A stretch of DNA of 64,000 nucleotides, from positions 496,001-560,000 of the forward strand of contig NZ_FOQI01000001.1 in the NCBI RefSeq assembly GCF_900113705.1, given 5' to 3'. A program made the translations under genes and the position numbers. A model generated the notes under the pieces. That model saw nothing but the letters and a program-made list of their open reading frames with translations. It made no database searches and was not told where the DNA came from. Below are positions 54,826 through 63,368 of this stretch, in pieces. Source of the DNA: Collimonas sp. OK307. Lineage in GTDB: Bacteria > Pseudomonadota > Gammaproteobacteria > Burkholderiales > Burkholderiaceae_D. Position 1 is the stretch's first letter, and each line of letters starts with the position of its first letter.

Positions 54826-54919
54826 ACTGTTGTTATGCACAGCATTGGTCAGTCGCAATAGCGCTGCCGTTGCTACCTTTTTCAGCACCATCCAGCATTT
54901 TTTAAGCCAAATACACGCC

Positions 54920-55570
54920 ATGATCAAATTGACCGCCCGTCAGCAACAAATCCTCGATCTGATCAAGGACGCCATCGAAAACACCGGCTTCCCGCCGACG
55001 CGCGCTGAAATCGCCACCGAGCTGGGCTTTCGCTCTGCCAATGCGGCAGAAGAGCATCTGCAGGCGCTGGCACGCAAGGGCGCCATTGTGATCGCACCCG
55101 GCACCTCGCGCGGAATCCGGCTTACCGAAAGCGCCCACCGCAACCAGGGCACGCAACTGGCGCTGCCGCACCCTGCCCTGATGCAACTCAGCCTGCCACT
55201 GATCGGGCGAGTCGCCGCCGGATCTCCGATCCTGGCACAAGAGCACATCCAGGCCAGCTACAACGTCGACCCCGCCTTGTTCAGCGCCAAACCGGATTAT
55301 TTATTGAAGGTGCGCGGCATGTCGATGCGTGACGCCGGCATCCTGGATGGCGACTTGCTGGCGGTAAAAAAAGCCGACAGCGCCCGCAACGGCCAGATCG
55401 TGGTAGCCCGCCTGGGCGACGACGTTACGGTCAAACGTTATCAAAAATCCGGCTCCGTGATCCAGCTGCTCCCGGAAAATCCTGATTTCGAACCCATTAT
55501 CGTAACATCCAAGCAAGAGGATTTCGTGCTGGAAGGTCTGGCGGTCGGCCTGTTGCGCAGCTGGGCCTGA
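54920..55570 (+). CDS. lexA: LexA repressor
   Basis: Represses SOS genes until RecA-stimulated self-cleavage. The ATG at 54920 ([19 protein letters not shown]) gives 216 residues. The winged-helix domain is followed by the cleavage site Ala100-Gly101 in RVAAGSP and the catalytic pair Ser135 in GMSMRDAG and Lys172 in VTVKRY. A perfect SOS box lies upstream. The next gene, trmJ, is convergent. Confidence 0.97.
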   Translation: MIKLTARQQQILDLIKDAIENTGFPPTRAEIATELGFRSANAAEEHLQALARKGAIVIAPGTSRGIRLTESAHRNQGTQLALPHPALMQLSLPLIGRVAAGSPILAQEHIQASYNVDPALFSAKPDYLLKVRGMSMRDAGILDGDLLAVKKADSARNGQIVVARLGDDVTVKRYQKSGSVIQLLPENPDFEPIIVTSKQEDFVLEGLAVGLLRSWA

Positions 55571-55598
55571 TGCATCGATAAGTGCCGATACGCCAGAT

Positions 55599-56378
55599 TC
55601 ACGAGCGGTCGAGGCGGCGCCGCTTGGTCAAGATCTGACTGGCGATGCCGCGCAAGATATTGACCTCTTCAGTTTCCAGCTGAGTACGCGAAAACAAACG
55701 CTTCAAGCGCGGCATCAGTTTTTTCGGACTGGCCGGATCGAGAAATTCAATTTCTACCAAAGCCTTTTCGAGATGCGCAAACATGCCGTCGATATCGGCC
55801 AGGCTAGCCGTATTGCCCTGAAAACCGATCTCCGCGCCGGCTGCTACCGGCGGCAACTCTTCACTCGCTGCAACCCTGCACTCGTAGGCCAGCACTTGCA
55901 CCGCCTGCGCCAGATTCAATGATGAATACTCTGGATTGGCAGGAATATTCAGCAACACATTGCATTTTTCGACAATTTCGTTAGGCAAGCCATAACGCTC
56001 GCTGCCGAATATGACTGCCGCGTTCAGGCTGACATCAGCGGCAAGCTGGGCCGCCAAGGCGCGCGGCGCAGTCAACGGCGGGGAAAATTCGCGCAAACGT
56101 GCGCTCAGAGCCGCAGCGAAGTTGCAACCTTCCAACGCCTGCTCGACGCTATCGACAATCCGCGCTGCCGCCAGAACATCTTGCGCGCCGCTGGCAAATG
56201 CAATTGCCTCGTCCCGTTGCAACACATCTGGAAAACGCGGATTCACCAAGATAAGCTCGGAAAATCCCATGGTTTTGATAGCGCGCGCAGCCGCCCCGAC
56301 ATTGCCGGGGCTGCTGGTTTCAACCAGCACAAAGCGCAGGCGTTTGAAAAGAGACGTGTCGATTTTTGCCTGATTCAT
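55599..56378 (-). CDS. trmJ: tRNA (Cm32/Um32) methyltransferase TrmJ
   Basis: SPOUT-class S-adenosylmethionine-dependent 2'-O-methyltransferase acting on position 32 of tRNAs. The 259 residues show VLVETSSPGNVGAAARAIKTMGF at the N-terminus, FGSERYGLPNE in the middle and the SPOUT-knot NPEYSSLNLAQAVQVLAYE; the C-terminal ~90 residues form a helical extension as in TrmJ. It lies convergent to lexA and divergent to suhB. Confidence 0.94.
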   Translation of the reverse strand: MNQAKIDTSLFKRLRFVLVETSSPGNVGAAARAIKTMGFSELILVNPRFPDVLQRDEAIAFASGAQDVLAAARIVDSVEQALEGCNFAAALSARLREFSPPLTAPRALAAQLAADVSLNAAVIFGSERYGLPNEIVEKCNVLLNIPANPEYSSLNLAQAVQVLAYECRVAASEELPPVAAGAEIGFQGNTASLADIDGMFAHLEKALVEIEFLDPASPKKLMPRLKRLFSRTQLETEEVNILRGIASQILTKRRRLDRS

Positions 56379-56528
56379 TTAAAATAGCGCCATTACGCGG
56401 ATTTCATCGATTAAAAGTTGCTTATTTATTAAAATATTCATCTGGGACATCCGCCTCGTTCATTATCATTCATATAGGTGGTCCTGTTCCCGGTTGGCAC
56501 AGTGCCGCCATTTTAACGGAACCCGACC

Positions 56529-57332
56529 ATGCATCCAATGCTCAATACGGCCATCAAGGCCGCCCGTAACGGCGCCAAGGTTATCTCGCGCGCCTCGTTC
56601 GACCTCGACCTGCTGAAAGTAACAAAAAAACAGCATAACGATTTTGTCACCGAAGTCGACCAGGCTGCAGAAGCAGCGATCATTGATGTATTGAAGAATG
56701 CCTACCCGGACCACGCCATCCTGGCCGAAGAATCCGGCGCCTCCGCCAACCTGCATGACGATAATGAAAATGTCTGGATCATCGATCCGCTCGACGGCAC
56801 AACCAATTTTATCCACGGCTTTCCGCAATACTGCGTGTCGATCGCATTGCAACACCGCGGCCAGATCACCCAGGCCGTAGTCTACGACCCGACCCGCAAC
56901 GACTTGTTCACCGCCACCAAGGGTTCCGGCGCCTATTTGAACGAAAAACGGATTCGTGTCGGCAAGCGCGACAAGATTGCCGACGCACTGATCGGCACCG
57001 GCTTCCCGTTCCGTGAAACCGAAGGCCCGGCGATGGATGAGTACATGAAAATGTTCCGCATCATGACGCAAAGCTGTGCCGGCCTGCGCCGCCCTGGCGC
57101 TGCTGCCCTTGACCTCGCATATGTCGCCGCCGGCCGCCTTGACGGCTTCTTTGAAAAAGGCCTGAAGCCTTGGGATATCGCCGCAGGCTCGTTGCTGATC
57201 AGCGAATCGGGCGGGATTGTCGGCGATTTCACCGGCGAATCCGATTATCTGTACAAGGGCGATGTACTGGCAGGCAGCCCGAAGGTATTTGCGCAAATGG
57301 TTGGCTTACTGTCGCCCTTTGCTAAGAAATAA
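56529..57332 (+). CDS. suhB: Inositol monophosphatase family protein SuhB
   Basis: Mg-dependent phosphatase of the IMPase family, which in E. coli also binds NusA/ribosomal RNA antitermination complexes. The 267 residues carry the metal-binding Glu67-Glu68 in LAEESGA, Asp86 and Asp89 in [11 protein letters not shown], and the late KPWDIAAG. The ATG at 56529 is right after a 150-bp divergent gap with trmJ. A GC-rich hairpin without a T run follows at 57340. Confidence 0.95.
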   Translation: MHPMLNTAIKAARNGAKVISRASFDLDLLKVTKKQHNDFVTEVDQAAEAAIIDVLKNAYPDHAILAEESGASANLHDDNENVWIIDPLDGTTNFIHGFPQYCVSIALQHRGQITQAVVYDPTRNDLFTATKGSGAYLNEKRIRVGKRDKIADALIGTGFPFRETEGPAMDEYMKMFRIMTQSCAGLRRPGAAALDLAYVAAGRLDGFFEKGLKPWDIAAGSLLISESGGIVGDFTGESDYLYKGDVLAGSPKVFAQMVGLLSPFAKK

Positions 57333-57339
57333 GAAATAA

Positions 57340-57367
57340 GTGGGGTGGGCACAGGTGCCCGCCCCAC
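57340..57367. terminator. GC-rich hairpin after suhB
   Basis: GTGGGGTGGGCA and TGCCCGCCCCAC pair with one G-T wobble around CAGG, starting 7 bp past the suhB stop. No T run follows, so it may be a weak terminator or an mRNA 3'-end stabiliser. Confidence 0.5.
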
Positions 57368-57523
57368 TGCTGATGAATTGTAAGTACGAGCGGGAAACCT
57401 CCTTGCCGCTGCAGCATTAAAACTCTTCTTTTTGTCATTTCAACTGCGTAGGCCAGAGACTACAATTCATGCGCATCAGCGTAATTGGACACTCTCAACG
57501 ACCATCTCACGCAGGAGAACACA

Positions 57524-57991
57524 ATGGCAGTCAAACCAGTTCCGGACGGCTATACCACCGTCACCCCTTACCTCGTTGTAGACGGCGCCGCCACGGCCAT
57601 CGCGTTTTATCAAAAAGCCTTCAACGCCGTGGAAGTACTGCGCATGGAAATGCCCGATAAAAGAATCGGGCACGCAGAAATTAAAATTGGCGACTCTCAC
57701 ATCATGCTGGCCGACGAATGCCCGGAGATGGAAATCCGCAGCCCGAAAGCATTGGGCGGGGCTGGCGTCAGCATCGTGCTGTATGTAGACAACGTGAATG
57801 TACTTTACCCGCAGGCAATCGCCGCAGGCGGCACTGAACTGCGGCCACTGCAAGACCAGTTTTATGGCGACCGTTCCGGCACCCTGAGAGACCCGTTCGG
57901 CCACGTCTGGACCATAAGCACACATATCGCCGATTATTCAGAAGAAGAAATACGCGAGCGCGCCGCTGTCGCCATGAAAAAAACTGGCTGA
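57524..57991 (+). CDS. VOC-family (glyoxalase/PhnB-like) protein
   Basis: Metal-binding-type beta-alpha-beta-beta-beta fold protein of the vicinal oxygen chelate superfamily, 155 residues from the ATG at 57524, with AGGAG upstream. PYLVVDGAATAIAFYQKAFNAVE and LRDPFGHVWTISTH match PhnB-like members, some of which are annotated as bleomycin-resistance or glyoxalase proteins; the enzymatic role is unknown. It stands alone between suhB and the helicase gene. Confidence 0.83.
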   Translation: MAVKPVPDGYTTVTPYLVVDGAATAIAFYQKAFNAVEVLRMEMPDKRIGHAEIKIGDSHIMLADECPEMEIRSPKALGGAGVSIVLYVDNVNVLYPQAIAAGGTELRPLQDQFYGDRSGTLRDPFGHVWTISTHIADYSEEEIRERAAVAMKKTG

Positions 57992-58031
57992 TCGCCCCTT
58001 ACCGGGCGCATTACCCCTGATCGGCCCTATG

Positions 58032-58061
58032 GCGATCCGCTTTACTTCTCAAGCGGATCGC
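58032..58061. terminator. Hairpin after the VOC gene
   Basis: Perfect 11-bp arms GCGATCCGCTT and AAGCGGATCGC around an 8-nt loop, 40 bp past the stop; no T run follows on the plus strand. Possible terminator or REP-like element. Confidence 0.5.
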
Positions 58062-58177
58062 TAATACCAATTTTATGGAGGGTTGCCCCACCACACGCCG
58101 GAATTGCTTGCCTGCAGCGCGTCATTGTTATACTCTCCGGCGACACAGCACATTCTCCAGTCAAATGCTGCTGTTAA

Positions 58178-58213
58178 GGAGGCTGACAGCCTCCCGGGAG
58201 TCGAAACGACTCC
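58178..58213 (+). promoter_or_regulatory. Twin hairpins in the 5' leader of the helicase gene
   Basis: Two adjacent perfect hairpins: GGAGGCT-gac-AGCCTCC and GGAGTCG-aaa-CGACTCC, each with 7-bp arms and a 3-nt loop, 2 nt apart. They lie 77-113 nt upstream of the start codon. A regulated or autoregulated leader is possible. Confidence 0.5.
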
Positions 58214-58233
58214 AATCTCCTCTAATCCCGTTT

Positions 58234-58267
58234 GCCTGCGACTGGCGCCTTATATAAGGCGACAGGC
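58234..58267 (+). promoter_or_regulatory. Palindromic hairpin just before the helicase start
   Basis: A perfect 16-bp palindrome CGCCTTATATAAGGCG sits inside outer arms GCCTG and CAGGC, ending 24 nt before the ATG. It may be a hairpin at the leader end, or an operator. Confidence 0.45.
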
Positions 58268-58290
58268 CGATATTATTCTATTGAGTTGTC

Positions 58291-59643
58291 ATGTCTTTTT
58301 CTGAACTCGGCTTGTCCGAAGCCATCGTTCGTGCCGTTACCGAACACGGATACACTACACCTACCCCGATCCAGACCCAGGCTATTCCTGCGGTATTGGC
58401 AGGTGGCGATTTGCTGGCCGGCGCCCAGACCGGTACCGGTAAGACTGCCGGCTTTACCCTGCCTGTGCTGCATCGCCTGTCGACCTCAGCAACGAACCCG
58501 ACCGGCAGCCAACGCCCGATCCGTGCGCTGGTGCTGACACCGACGCGCGAACTGGCGGCGCAAGTCGAAGAAAGCGTTCGCCTCTACGGCAAATATTTGA
58601 AGCTGACCTCGGCCGTAATTTTTGGCGGCGTCGGCATCAATCCGCAAATCAAGCTGCTCAAGCATGGTGTCGACATCCTGGTGTGCACCCCGGGCCGCCT
58701 GCTGGATCACATGCAACAAGGCACCGTCAATCTGAACCACGTGGAAATCCTGATCCTGGACGAAGCTGACCGCATGCTGGACATGGGCTTCATCCGCGAC
58801 ATCAAGAAGATTCTTGCAGTACTGCCGAAGAAGCGCCAGAACCTGCTGTTCTCGGCTACCTTCTCGGACGAAATCAAGATCCTCGCCGACAATTTGCTGA
58901 ACTCGCCGGCCATGATCGAAGTAGCGCGCCGCAATTCCACAGTCGAAGTGATCCAGCAAAAGATTCACCCGGTCGATCGTGATCGCAAGCACCCGCTGCT
59001 GGCGCATTTGATCAAGACTCATCAATGGTCGCAAGTGCTGGTATTTACCCGCACCAAACACGGCGCCAACAAACTGGTCGAACAACTGGAAAAAGACGGT
59101 ATCAGCGGCATGGCGATCCACGGCAACAAGAGCCAGTCGGCACGGACCCGCGCGCTGGCCGAGTTCAAGGATGGCAGCCTGCAAGTGCTGGTAGCAACCG
59201 ACATCGCAGCGCGTGGCATCGATATCGATCAACTGCCGCACGTGGTCAACTATGACCTGCCTAACGTGCCGGAAGACTACGTCCACCGGATCGGCCGTAC
59301 CGGCCGTGCCGGCGCCACCGGCGAAGCGGTATCGCTGGTGTGCGTGGATGAGCACCAGATGTTAAAAGATATCGAGAAGCTGATCAAACGCGAATTGCCG
59401 AAAGAAGTGGTTGCCGGTTTCGAACCGGACCCTAATGCGCGTGCACAGCCGATACAACTGCGTAGCGGTGGCGGTGGCGGCGGCGGCAATCGTGGCGCCG
59501 GTGGTGGTGGCGGACGCGGACGCTCACAAGGTGCAGCACCTGGCGTTAAGCCAGGCCAGGGCCCATCCCGCAGCCATGGCGGTGGCACCGGCACGCAAGC
59601 ACGTCCTGCGGCCCCGCGCCGCTCGGGCGGACGCGGTCGCTAA
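58291..59643 (+). CDS. DEAD-box RNA helicase, RhlE-like
   Basis: ATP-dependent RNA helicase, 450 residues. The motif order is complete: Q motif [20 protein letters not shown], Ia [34 protein letters not shown] and [12 protein letters not shown]. The C-terminal ~80 residues are basic and rich in Gly and Arg (GGGGGG and RGRSQ-type runs), which typically bind RNA. The 5' leader and 3' flank both carry strong hairpins. The exact paralogue (RhlE1, RhlE2 or another) is not resolved. Confidence 0.94.
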   Translation: MSFSELGLSEAIVRAVTEHGYTTPTPIQTQAIPAVLAGGDLLAGAQTGTGKTAGFTLPVLHRLSTSATNPTGSQRPIRALVLTPTRELAAQVEESVRLYGKYLKLTSAVIFGGVGINPQIKLLKHGVDILVCTPGRLLDHMQQGTVNLNHVEILILDEADRMLDMGFIRDIKKILAVLPKKRQNLLFSATFSDEIKILADNLLNSPAMIEVARRNSTVEVIQQKIHPVDRDRKHPLLAHLIKTHQWSQVLVFTRTKHGANKLVEQLEKDGISGMAIHGNKSQSARTRALAEFKDGSLQVLVATDIAARGIDIDQLPHVVNYDLPNVPEDYVHRIGRTGRAGATGEAVSLVCVDEHQMLKDIEKLIKRELPKEVVAGFEPDPNARAQPIQLRSGGGGGGGNRGAGGGGGRGRSQGAAPGVKPGQGPSRSHGGGTGTQARPAAPRRSGGRGR

Positions 59644-59657
59644 GCTGCGTTGCAGCT
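59643..59657. other. Small hairpin at the helicase stop codon
   Basis: AGCTGC-gtt-GCAGCT begins with the final base of the TAA stop. It is the first of three hairpins in the 146 bp after the gene. Confidence 0.5.
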
Positions 59658-59660
59658 AAT

Positions 59661-59685
59661 GCGATGCCGGATCAACCGGCATCGC
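59661..59685. other. Hairpin in the 3' flank of the helicase gene
   Basis: Perfect 10-bp arms GCGATGCCGG and CCGGCATCGC around ATCAA. No T run follows. It could be a terminator of moderate strength or a stabilising element. Confidence 0.55.
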
Positions 59686-59703
59686 TGAAAGCACTCCGAA
59701 CAA

Positions 59704-59760
59704 CTGACGCCATACTGATGAAACCAGGCTGCACTCCTGGCTTCATCAGTATGGCGTCAG
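59704..59760. repeat. 57-nt near-perfect inverted repeat
   Basis: Left arm CTGACGCCATACTGATGAA (19 bp) and right arm, its exact complement, frame CCAGG/CCTGG arms around CTGCACT, with one unpaired base on each side. Total pairing is 24 bp. It sits in the convergent gap between the helicase gene and the secreted-protein gene and has no T run. It could be a dispersed palindrome (REP/MITE-like), a terminator of both genes, or a processed RNA. Confidence 0.8.
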
Positions 59761-59789
59761 CGCATTGCGCGCAGCCGTCGGACCAGGAT

Positions 59790-60353
59790 TTAGCTGAGGC
59801 AATCCATCAAACCGTCGAAGATCGTCGCCGTTGTACCAGGCAGCGTTACGTGCAACGGCCTGGCGACCGTAAGCACGCTATAAAACGTTGCCACCGGTGT
59901 CCGCGCACCCAACGGCGTGCGGCAGGCCCAGGTGCGGGCATCAACCATAACCTTCCCGGTAGCCCCGTCGATCCCTGCATTGCTGGCCGCAAAGGTCCAC
60001 ACGCACTGCCCCATCGTGCCGTCACTCTGCCGCACCGAACAGCGATAACGCAACGCCTGGATATTATTGAATTCACCTTCACAGATGGTGTCGCCGCAGA
60101 CATCGTCAAAAGCTTGCACCAGTCGTCGCTCCAGGCCATGAAAGTCATCCCAGCCCTGCTCTTGAGCCGGATAGTGTACGGCGTCGACATAGCCATCGGC
60201 AGCCGCAGCCGGTGCTGCACAGAACACCAGCGCACCAGCCGCGTATAGCAATGTCGCCAGCAAAAAAACTGCGCGGCGAGCGACCCGATGGGCCACGATT
60301 CTATGGCATATTGGAAATGAAAAAATTTTGGACGGGCTGTTTGAAATAGGCAT
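59790..60353 (-). CDS. Secreted cysteine-rich protein of unknown function
   Basis: I do not recognise this protein. ATG at 60353 with GAGGGAG ahead of it; 187 residues. The N-terminus has a long basic stretch and a hydrophobic signal segment (VFLLATLLYAAGALVFCAAPAAAA), so export is likely. The mature part has six cysteines (VCGDTIC, YRC, GQC, WAC and the near-terminal DC) that could form three disulfides, and a core of about 130 residues with Trp-rich motifs (GWDDFHGLERRL, WTFAASNAG). No catalytic motif is apparent. It stands alone, convergent with the helicase gene. Confidence 0.78.
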   Translation of the reverse strand: MPISNSPSKIFSFPICHRIVAHRVARRAVFLLATLLYAAGALVFCAAPAAAADGYVDAVHYPAQEQGWDDFHGLERRLVQAFDDVCGDTICEGEFNNIQALRYRCSVRQSDGTMGQCVWTFAASNAGIDGATGKVMVDARTWACRTPLGARTPVATFYSVLTVARPLHVTLPGTTATIFDGLMDCLS

Positions 60354-60638
60354 ACGGCTCCCTCAGGTTTTTGATGGCAATGGCAGCACTGCAGTAATTG
60401 CAAATTGCAAAATACAAAATGCATCGAGGCTGTAAGTGCGACACAAAACAGATGTCGACAATGCATCATAATCTTGGTCGGACAGACAAACCAATAAGCC
60501 TGCCCCTAACTTGACAGAGGATTTTTTCGAGGAGCCGAGACGAACGGAAAGAATCCACGGGCATATTTATGCCGCAGACGAAATATTGCAAATATGGAAT
60601 TTGACTAAAGGAAAATGCTGTGAAGAGAGGCAGAAAAC

Positions 60639-60715
60639 TGGTCCGGCCGGAGGGAATCGAACCCCCAACATTTCGGGTAGAAGCCGAATGCTCTATCCAG
60701 TTGAGCTACGGCCGG
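60639..60715 (-). tRNA. tRNA-Arg (anticodon TCT)
   Basis: Acceptor arms CCGGCCG and CGGCCGG with discriminator A and encoded CCA; anticodon loop CTTCTAC gives TCT at positions 34-36, reading AGA. T-loop GGTTCGATTCC is canonical. The 60354-60638 stretch before it shows no gene. Confidence 0.97.
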
Positions 60716-60793
60716 ATTCATGCGCCTAGTGATGCTTTGATTCCGATCGTGAGATCTTCAAGTGCCGTGATTGATTTTCATCAACCACAAATG

Positions 60794-60820
60794 AAAAACG
60801 GGCTGTCCGAAGACAACCCG
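60794..60820 (-). terminator. Rho-independent terminator of tRNA-Pro
   Basis: CGGGTTGTC-ttcg-GACAGCCCG on the minus strand (one G-T wobble) followed by TTTTT; it starts about 9 nt past the 3' end of tRNA-Pro and separates it from tRNA-Arg. Confidence 0.88.
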
Positions 60821-60829
60821 CTTATTTTT

Positions 60830-60906
60830 TGGTCGGAGTACAAGGATTCGAACCTTGGACCCCCTGGTCCCAAACCAGGTGCGCTACCGGGCTGCGCTAC
60901 ACTCCG
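60830..60906 (-). tRNA. tRNA-Pro (anticodon TGG)
   Basis: Acceptor arms CGGAGTG and TACTCCG with discriminator A and CCA. The anticodon arm CCTGG-TTTGGGA-CCAGG has TGG at positions 34-36, reading CCA; GGTTCGAATCC is the T-loop. A terminator lies directly downstream. Confidence 0.97.
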
Positions 60907-61056
60907 AGAAGCAAGATAATAAACAGTATTCCGATTTTTGTCAAATTTTTATACAGGAAAATTTTGAAATTTTGCTGCAAAAACCAACCCAATAACGGTA
61001 CCGCCAAAAGCTTATCTGCTGAAAAACTTGAGAGACGGATTAGACCAGATTTCAGA

Positions 61057-61085
61057 AAAATATGCGAGAGAAAATCGCATATTTT
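61057..61085 (-). terminator. A/T-rich hairpin, probable phoBR terminator
   Basis: Perfect 11-bp arms AAAATATGCGA and TCGCATATTTT around a 7-nt loop. On the minus strand the stem is followed by TTTTTC-like sequence. It lies about 180 bp past the phoR stop, in the A/T-rich gap before the tRNA genes. Confidence 0.5.
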
Positions 61086-61189
61086 CGTAAAAATTTATCT
61101 CTTCTTTTACTTCTGCTTAAAACATCAGCAAAACAATGAAAAAAACGCGATGCATTATCCAGATCGCCGCCTCAAACTTACTTACGTTT

Positions 61190-61243
61190 TTTACGTAATT
61201 ATTTACGTAATTATTTACGTAATTCTTTACGAAATTATTTACA
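61190..61243. repeat. 12-bp tandem repeat downstream of phoR
   Basis: Four head-to-tail copies of TTTACGTAATTA (the third ends C, the fourth has GAAA), plus a partial fifth. Each copy contains the palindrome TTACGTAA. It starts about 20 bp beyond the phoR stop within an A/T-rich gap of 356 bp (60907-61262). Confidence 0.88.
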
Positions 61244-61262
61244 GACTAATTTTCAAACTCAC

Positions 61263-62582
61263 TCAATCCTGCCGCAACGCTAATTGCGCACGCTGAAAGC
61301 TCACTTTAAAACGACTGCCCTTGCCATATTCCGAAGTGATCTCAAGGCGGCCGCGATGCCGCAGTAAAACATGCTTTACGATCGCCAGGCCGAGGCCGGT
61401 TCCTTGCGTGGAGCGCGAGCGCGTTTTGTCGACGCGATAAAAACGTTCGGTAAGCCGGCTCAGATGTTCCTCTGCGATGCCGATGCCATCATCGACCACA
61501 ACCAGACTTGCGCACTCGTTTTCCATGCCCCAGCTGACATCGATGCGCCCACCGTCTGGCGTATAACGAACCGCATTCGAGAGCAGATTGGCAAACGCGC
61601 TTTCCAGCTCATCATGATTGCCCTTGAGATCGATTTCCTGCGCTTGCAAAGTAATCTGGTGCTTGCCGGCGGATAAGGCCCTGGCCTCCTCCACTATGCG
61701 GCTCAACAGCGGCTTGATACGCACCGTATCGCTCGATGGCGGCTGCACCAGGGACTCGAGCCTGGTCAAGGTCAGCATGTCGGCCACCAGCCGTTGCATG
61801 CGCTGCCCTTGCTCGGCCATCAGGTGCAGCTGGCGCTGACGGGTTTCCTCGCTCATTTCGCTGCTTAGCGCGTGCTCTAGAAAGCCGTTGATGACCGTCA
61901 GCGGAGTACGTAGCTCATGCGATGCATTGGCGATGAAATCGCGCCGCATGGTATCCGTCTTTTCGTTTTGCGTCACATCGTGAGTGACCAGGATCTGGCG
62001 CCGGCTCTCGAAGGAAATCAGTTGCACCAGAATTTTTCTATCGTGATGCATGAAAGGCAGCGGTTGCTCGAAGCGGCCTGACAACATGTAATCGACGAAA
62101 TCAGGAGAACGTATCAGGTTGGTCAGCAAGCGCCCTTCATCGCGCTTCAGATCCAGGCCCAGATGGCTTTGCGCCGCCGGATTGCACCACTCCAGATGCA
62201 TGACGCCGTCGACGATCACCACGCCGTCCGGCAGCAAACTCATGGCTTGCCGAAAGCGCGCCAGCCATTCCGCCATTTCGGTGCGTGAGCGTTCATCTTC
62301 CAGCCGGATGTCCTCCAGCGCGGCAAATGCATGCGCCCATAAGCCCCAGATTTTAGGCCGCCGGACGCCGACCGGACCGTCCATCCAGCGTTCGATCTGA
62401 TACAGCGACCACATCTGCAGGAACAATAACAGCGCCAGCGACAGACTAAAGAACACTAGTCCGATGATAGCACCGCAAATGGCCACTACCGCCGCGGCAA
62501 CCAGCGACAGCAAACCAAACCAGAGCAGCGCCGGCACCCAGAATGCGCGCGCGTTGCGGGTACTGGCCACAGCTCTCGTCAC
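61263..62582 (-). CDS. phoR: Phosphate regulon sensor kinase PhoR
   Basis: Inner-membrane histidine kinase of the phosphate-starvation response. GTG start at 62582 overlapping the phoB stop by 4 bp; 439 residues. Hydrophobic N-terminal segments (residues 13-58), a PAS domain near residues 110-200 (LLPDGVVIVDGVMHLEWCNPAA), the phosphorylated His222 in ANASHELRTPL, and N, G1 and G2 boxes (NLLSNAVRYTPDGG, VDDGIGI, GTGLGLAIV). Pho transporters (pst) and phoU are not adjacent here; a Pit/DUF47 pair lies 10 kb away. Confidence 0.95.
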   Translation of the reverse strand: MTRAVASTRNARAFWVPALLWFGLLSLVAAAVVAICGAIIGLVFFSLSLALLLFLQMWSLYQIERWMDGPVGVRRPKIWGLWAHAFAALEDIRLEDERSRTEMAEWLARFRQAMSLLPDGVVIVDGVMHLEWCNPAAQSHLGLDLKRDEGRLLTNLIRSPDFVDYMLSGRFEQPLPFMHHDRKILVQLISFESRRQILVTHDVTQNEKTDTMRRDFIANASHELRTPLTVINGFLEHALSSEMSEETRQRQLHLMAEQGQRMQRLVADMLTLTRLESLVQPPSSDTVRIKPLLSRIVEEARALSAGKHQITLQAQEIDLKGNHDELESAFANLLSNAVRYTPDGGRIDVSWGMENECASLVVVDDGIGIAEEHLSRLTERFYRVDKTRSRSTQGTGLGLAIVKHVLLRHRGRLEITSEYGKGSRFKVSFQRAQLALRQD

Positions 62583-63277
62583 GCCACGGGCTCGGCGTTG
62601 AGCTTATAGCCGACGCCGCGCACAGTCTTGACATAATCGGCGGCGAGGCCAAGAGATTTACGCAAACGCATGATGTGCACGTCGACCGTGCGTTCTTCGA
62701 TGAAAGTGTGATCGCCCCACACTTTATCGAGCAGTTGCGCGCGCGAAAAAATACGATCCGGATGCGCCACCAGGAAACGCAGCAATTTGAACTCGGCTTG
62801 ATCCAGTTCGATTTCCTGGCTATCGACGGTAACCTGATAACGATCGGTATCGATCTGAATCAAACCGTGGCTAAGCAGGCTTTGCCCTAGCTCCGGTATC
62901 TTGCGCCGTAACAGCGCCTGAATCCGCGCAATCAGCTCCTTGGGCGAAAACGGCTTGGTAACGTAATCGTCGGCCCCTGCATTGAGTCCGCGGACCTTGT
63001 CCTCATCCATACCTTTGGCAGTCAGCATGATGACCGGCAGGGTAGCGCTGCGCGGCTGACTGCGCCACTCCTGCAATAGCGCCAGGCCGGAAGTATCGGG
63101 CAGCATCCAGTCCAGCAGTATGGCCTTGGGCAAAACGCCCGTGATCGCTTGCCGCGCCTCATTGGCGCTATACGCAATCTCGCAGGAAAAGCCGGCGTCA
63201 TCGAGCGTGAACCGCAATAGCTCGGCAATGCCGGGCTCATCTTCGACAATCAAAATGTGGGTTTGAAATTTCGACAT
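62579..63277 (-). CDS. phoB: Phosphate regulon response regulator PhoB
   Basis: Response regulator of phosphate starvation, 232 residues from the ATG at 63277 (MSKFQTHILIVEDEPG), preferred over the in-frame TTG two codons upstream. The receiver has the phosphoacceptor Asp56 in ILLDWMLPD and the Lys in YVTKPFSPKELI; the winged-helix DNA-binding domain ends VHIMRLRKSLGL and TVRGVGYKL. It overlaps phoR by 4 bp. A clear Pho box could not be seen in its upstream 80 bp. Confidence 0.97.
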   Translation of the reverse strand: MSKFQTHILIVEDEPGIAELLRFTLDDAGFSCEIAYSANEARQAITGVLPKAILLDWMLPDTSGLALLQEWRSQPRSATLPVIMLTAKGMDEDKVRGLNAGADDYVTKPFSPKELIARIQALLRRKIPELGQSLLSHGLIQIDTDRYQVTVDSQEIELDQAEFKLLRFLVAHPDRIFSRAQLLDKVWGDHTFIEERTVDVHIMRLRKSLGLAADYVKTVRGVGYKLNAEPVA

Positions 63278-63320
63278 CGGCAATTAACTCTATTCAGTAG
63301 GCAGTCGATAACTATGTGGG

Positions 63321-63368
63321 CACTCAGGTGAACACTCAGGCAGACACTTGGTTAGATACTCAGTTAGA
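63321..63368. repeat. 12-bp imperfect tandem repeat across the end of glmM
   Basis: Four 12-bp units: CACTCAGGTGAA, CACTCAGGCAGA, CACTTGGTTAGA and TACTCAGTTAGA. The last overlaps the glmM stop, so on the minus strand the array repeats the ending GTATCTAACTGA, and the copies keep in-frame stop codons. It ends 43 bp before phoB. Confidence 0.8.

Noticed and set aside
54712-54927. Minus-strand open frame overlapping the lexA start and its SOS box
   Set aside because: It covers the lexA regulatory region in antisense and has no supported start; a shadow frame.
60829-61296. Open frame of 155 codons over tRNA-Pro and the A/T-rich repeat array
   Set aside because: It runs antisense across a tRNA gene and a 12-bp repeat that would encode a low-complexity Ile/Tyr/Val tract; there is no ribosome-binding site or known domain.
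63278-63359. Pho box ahead of phoB
   Set aside because: No tandem CTGTCAT-like heptamers could be seen; the region is occupied by degenerate 12-bp repeats instead.
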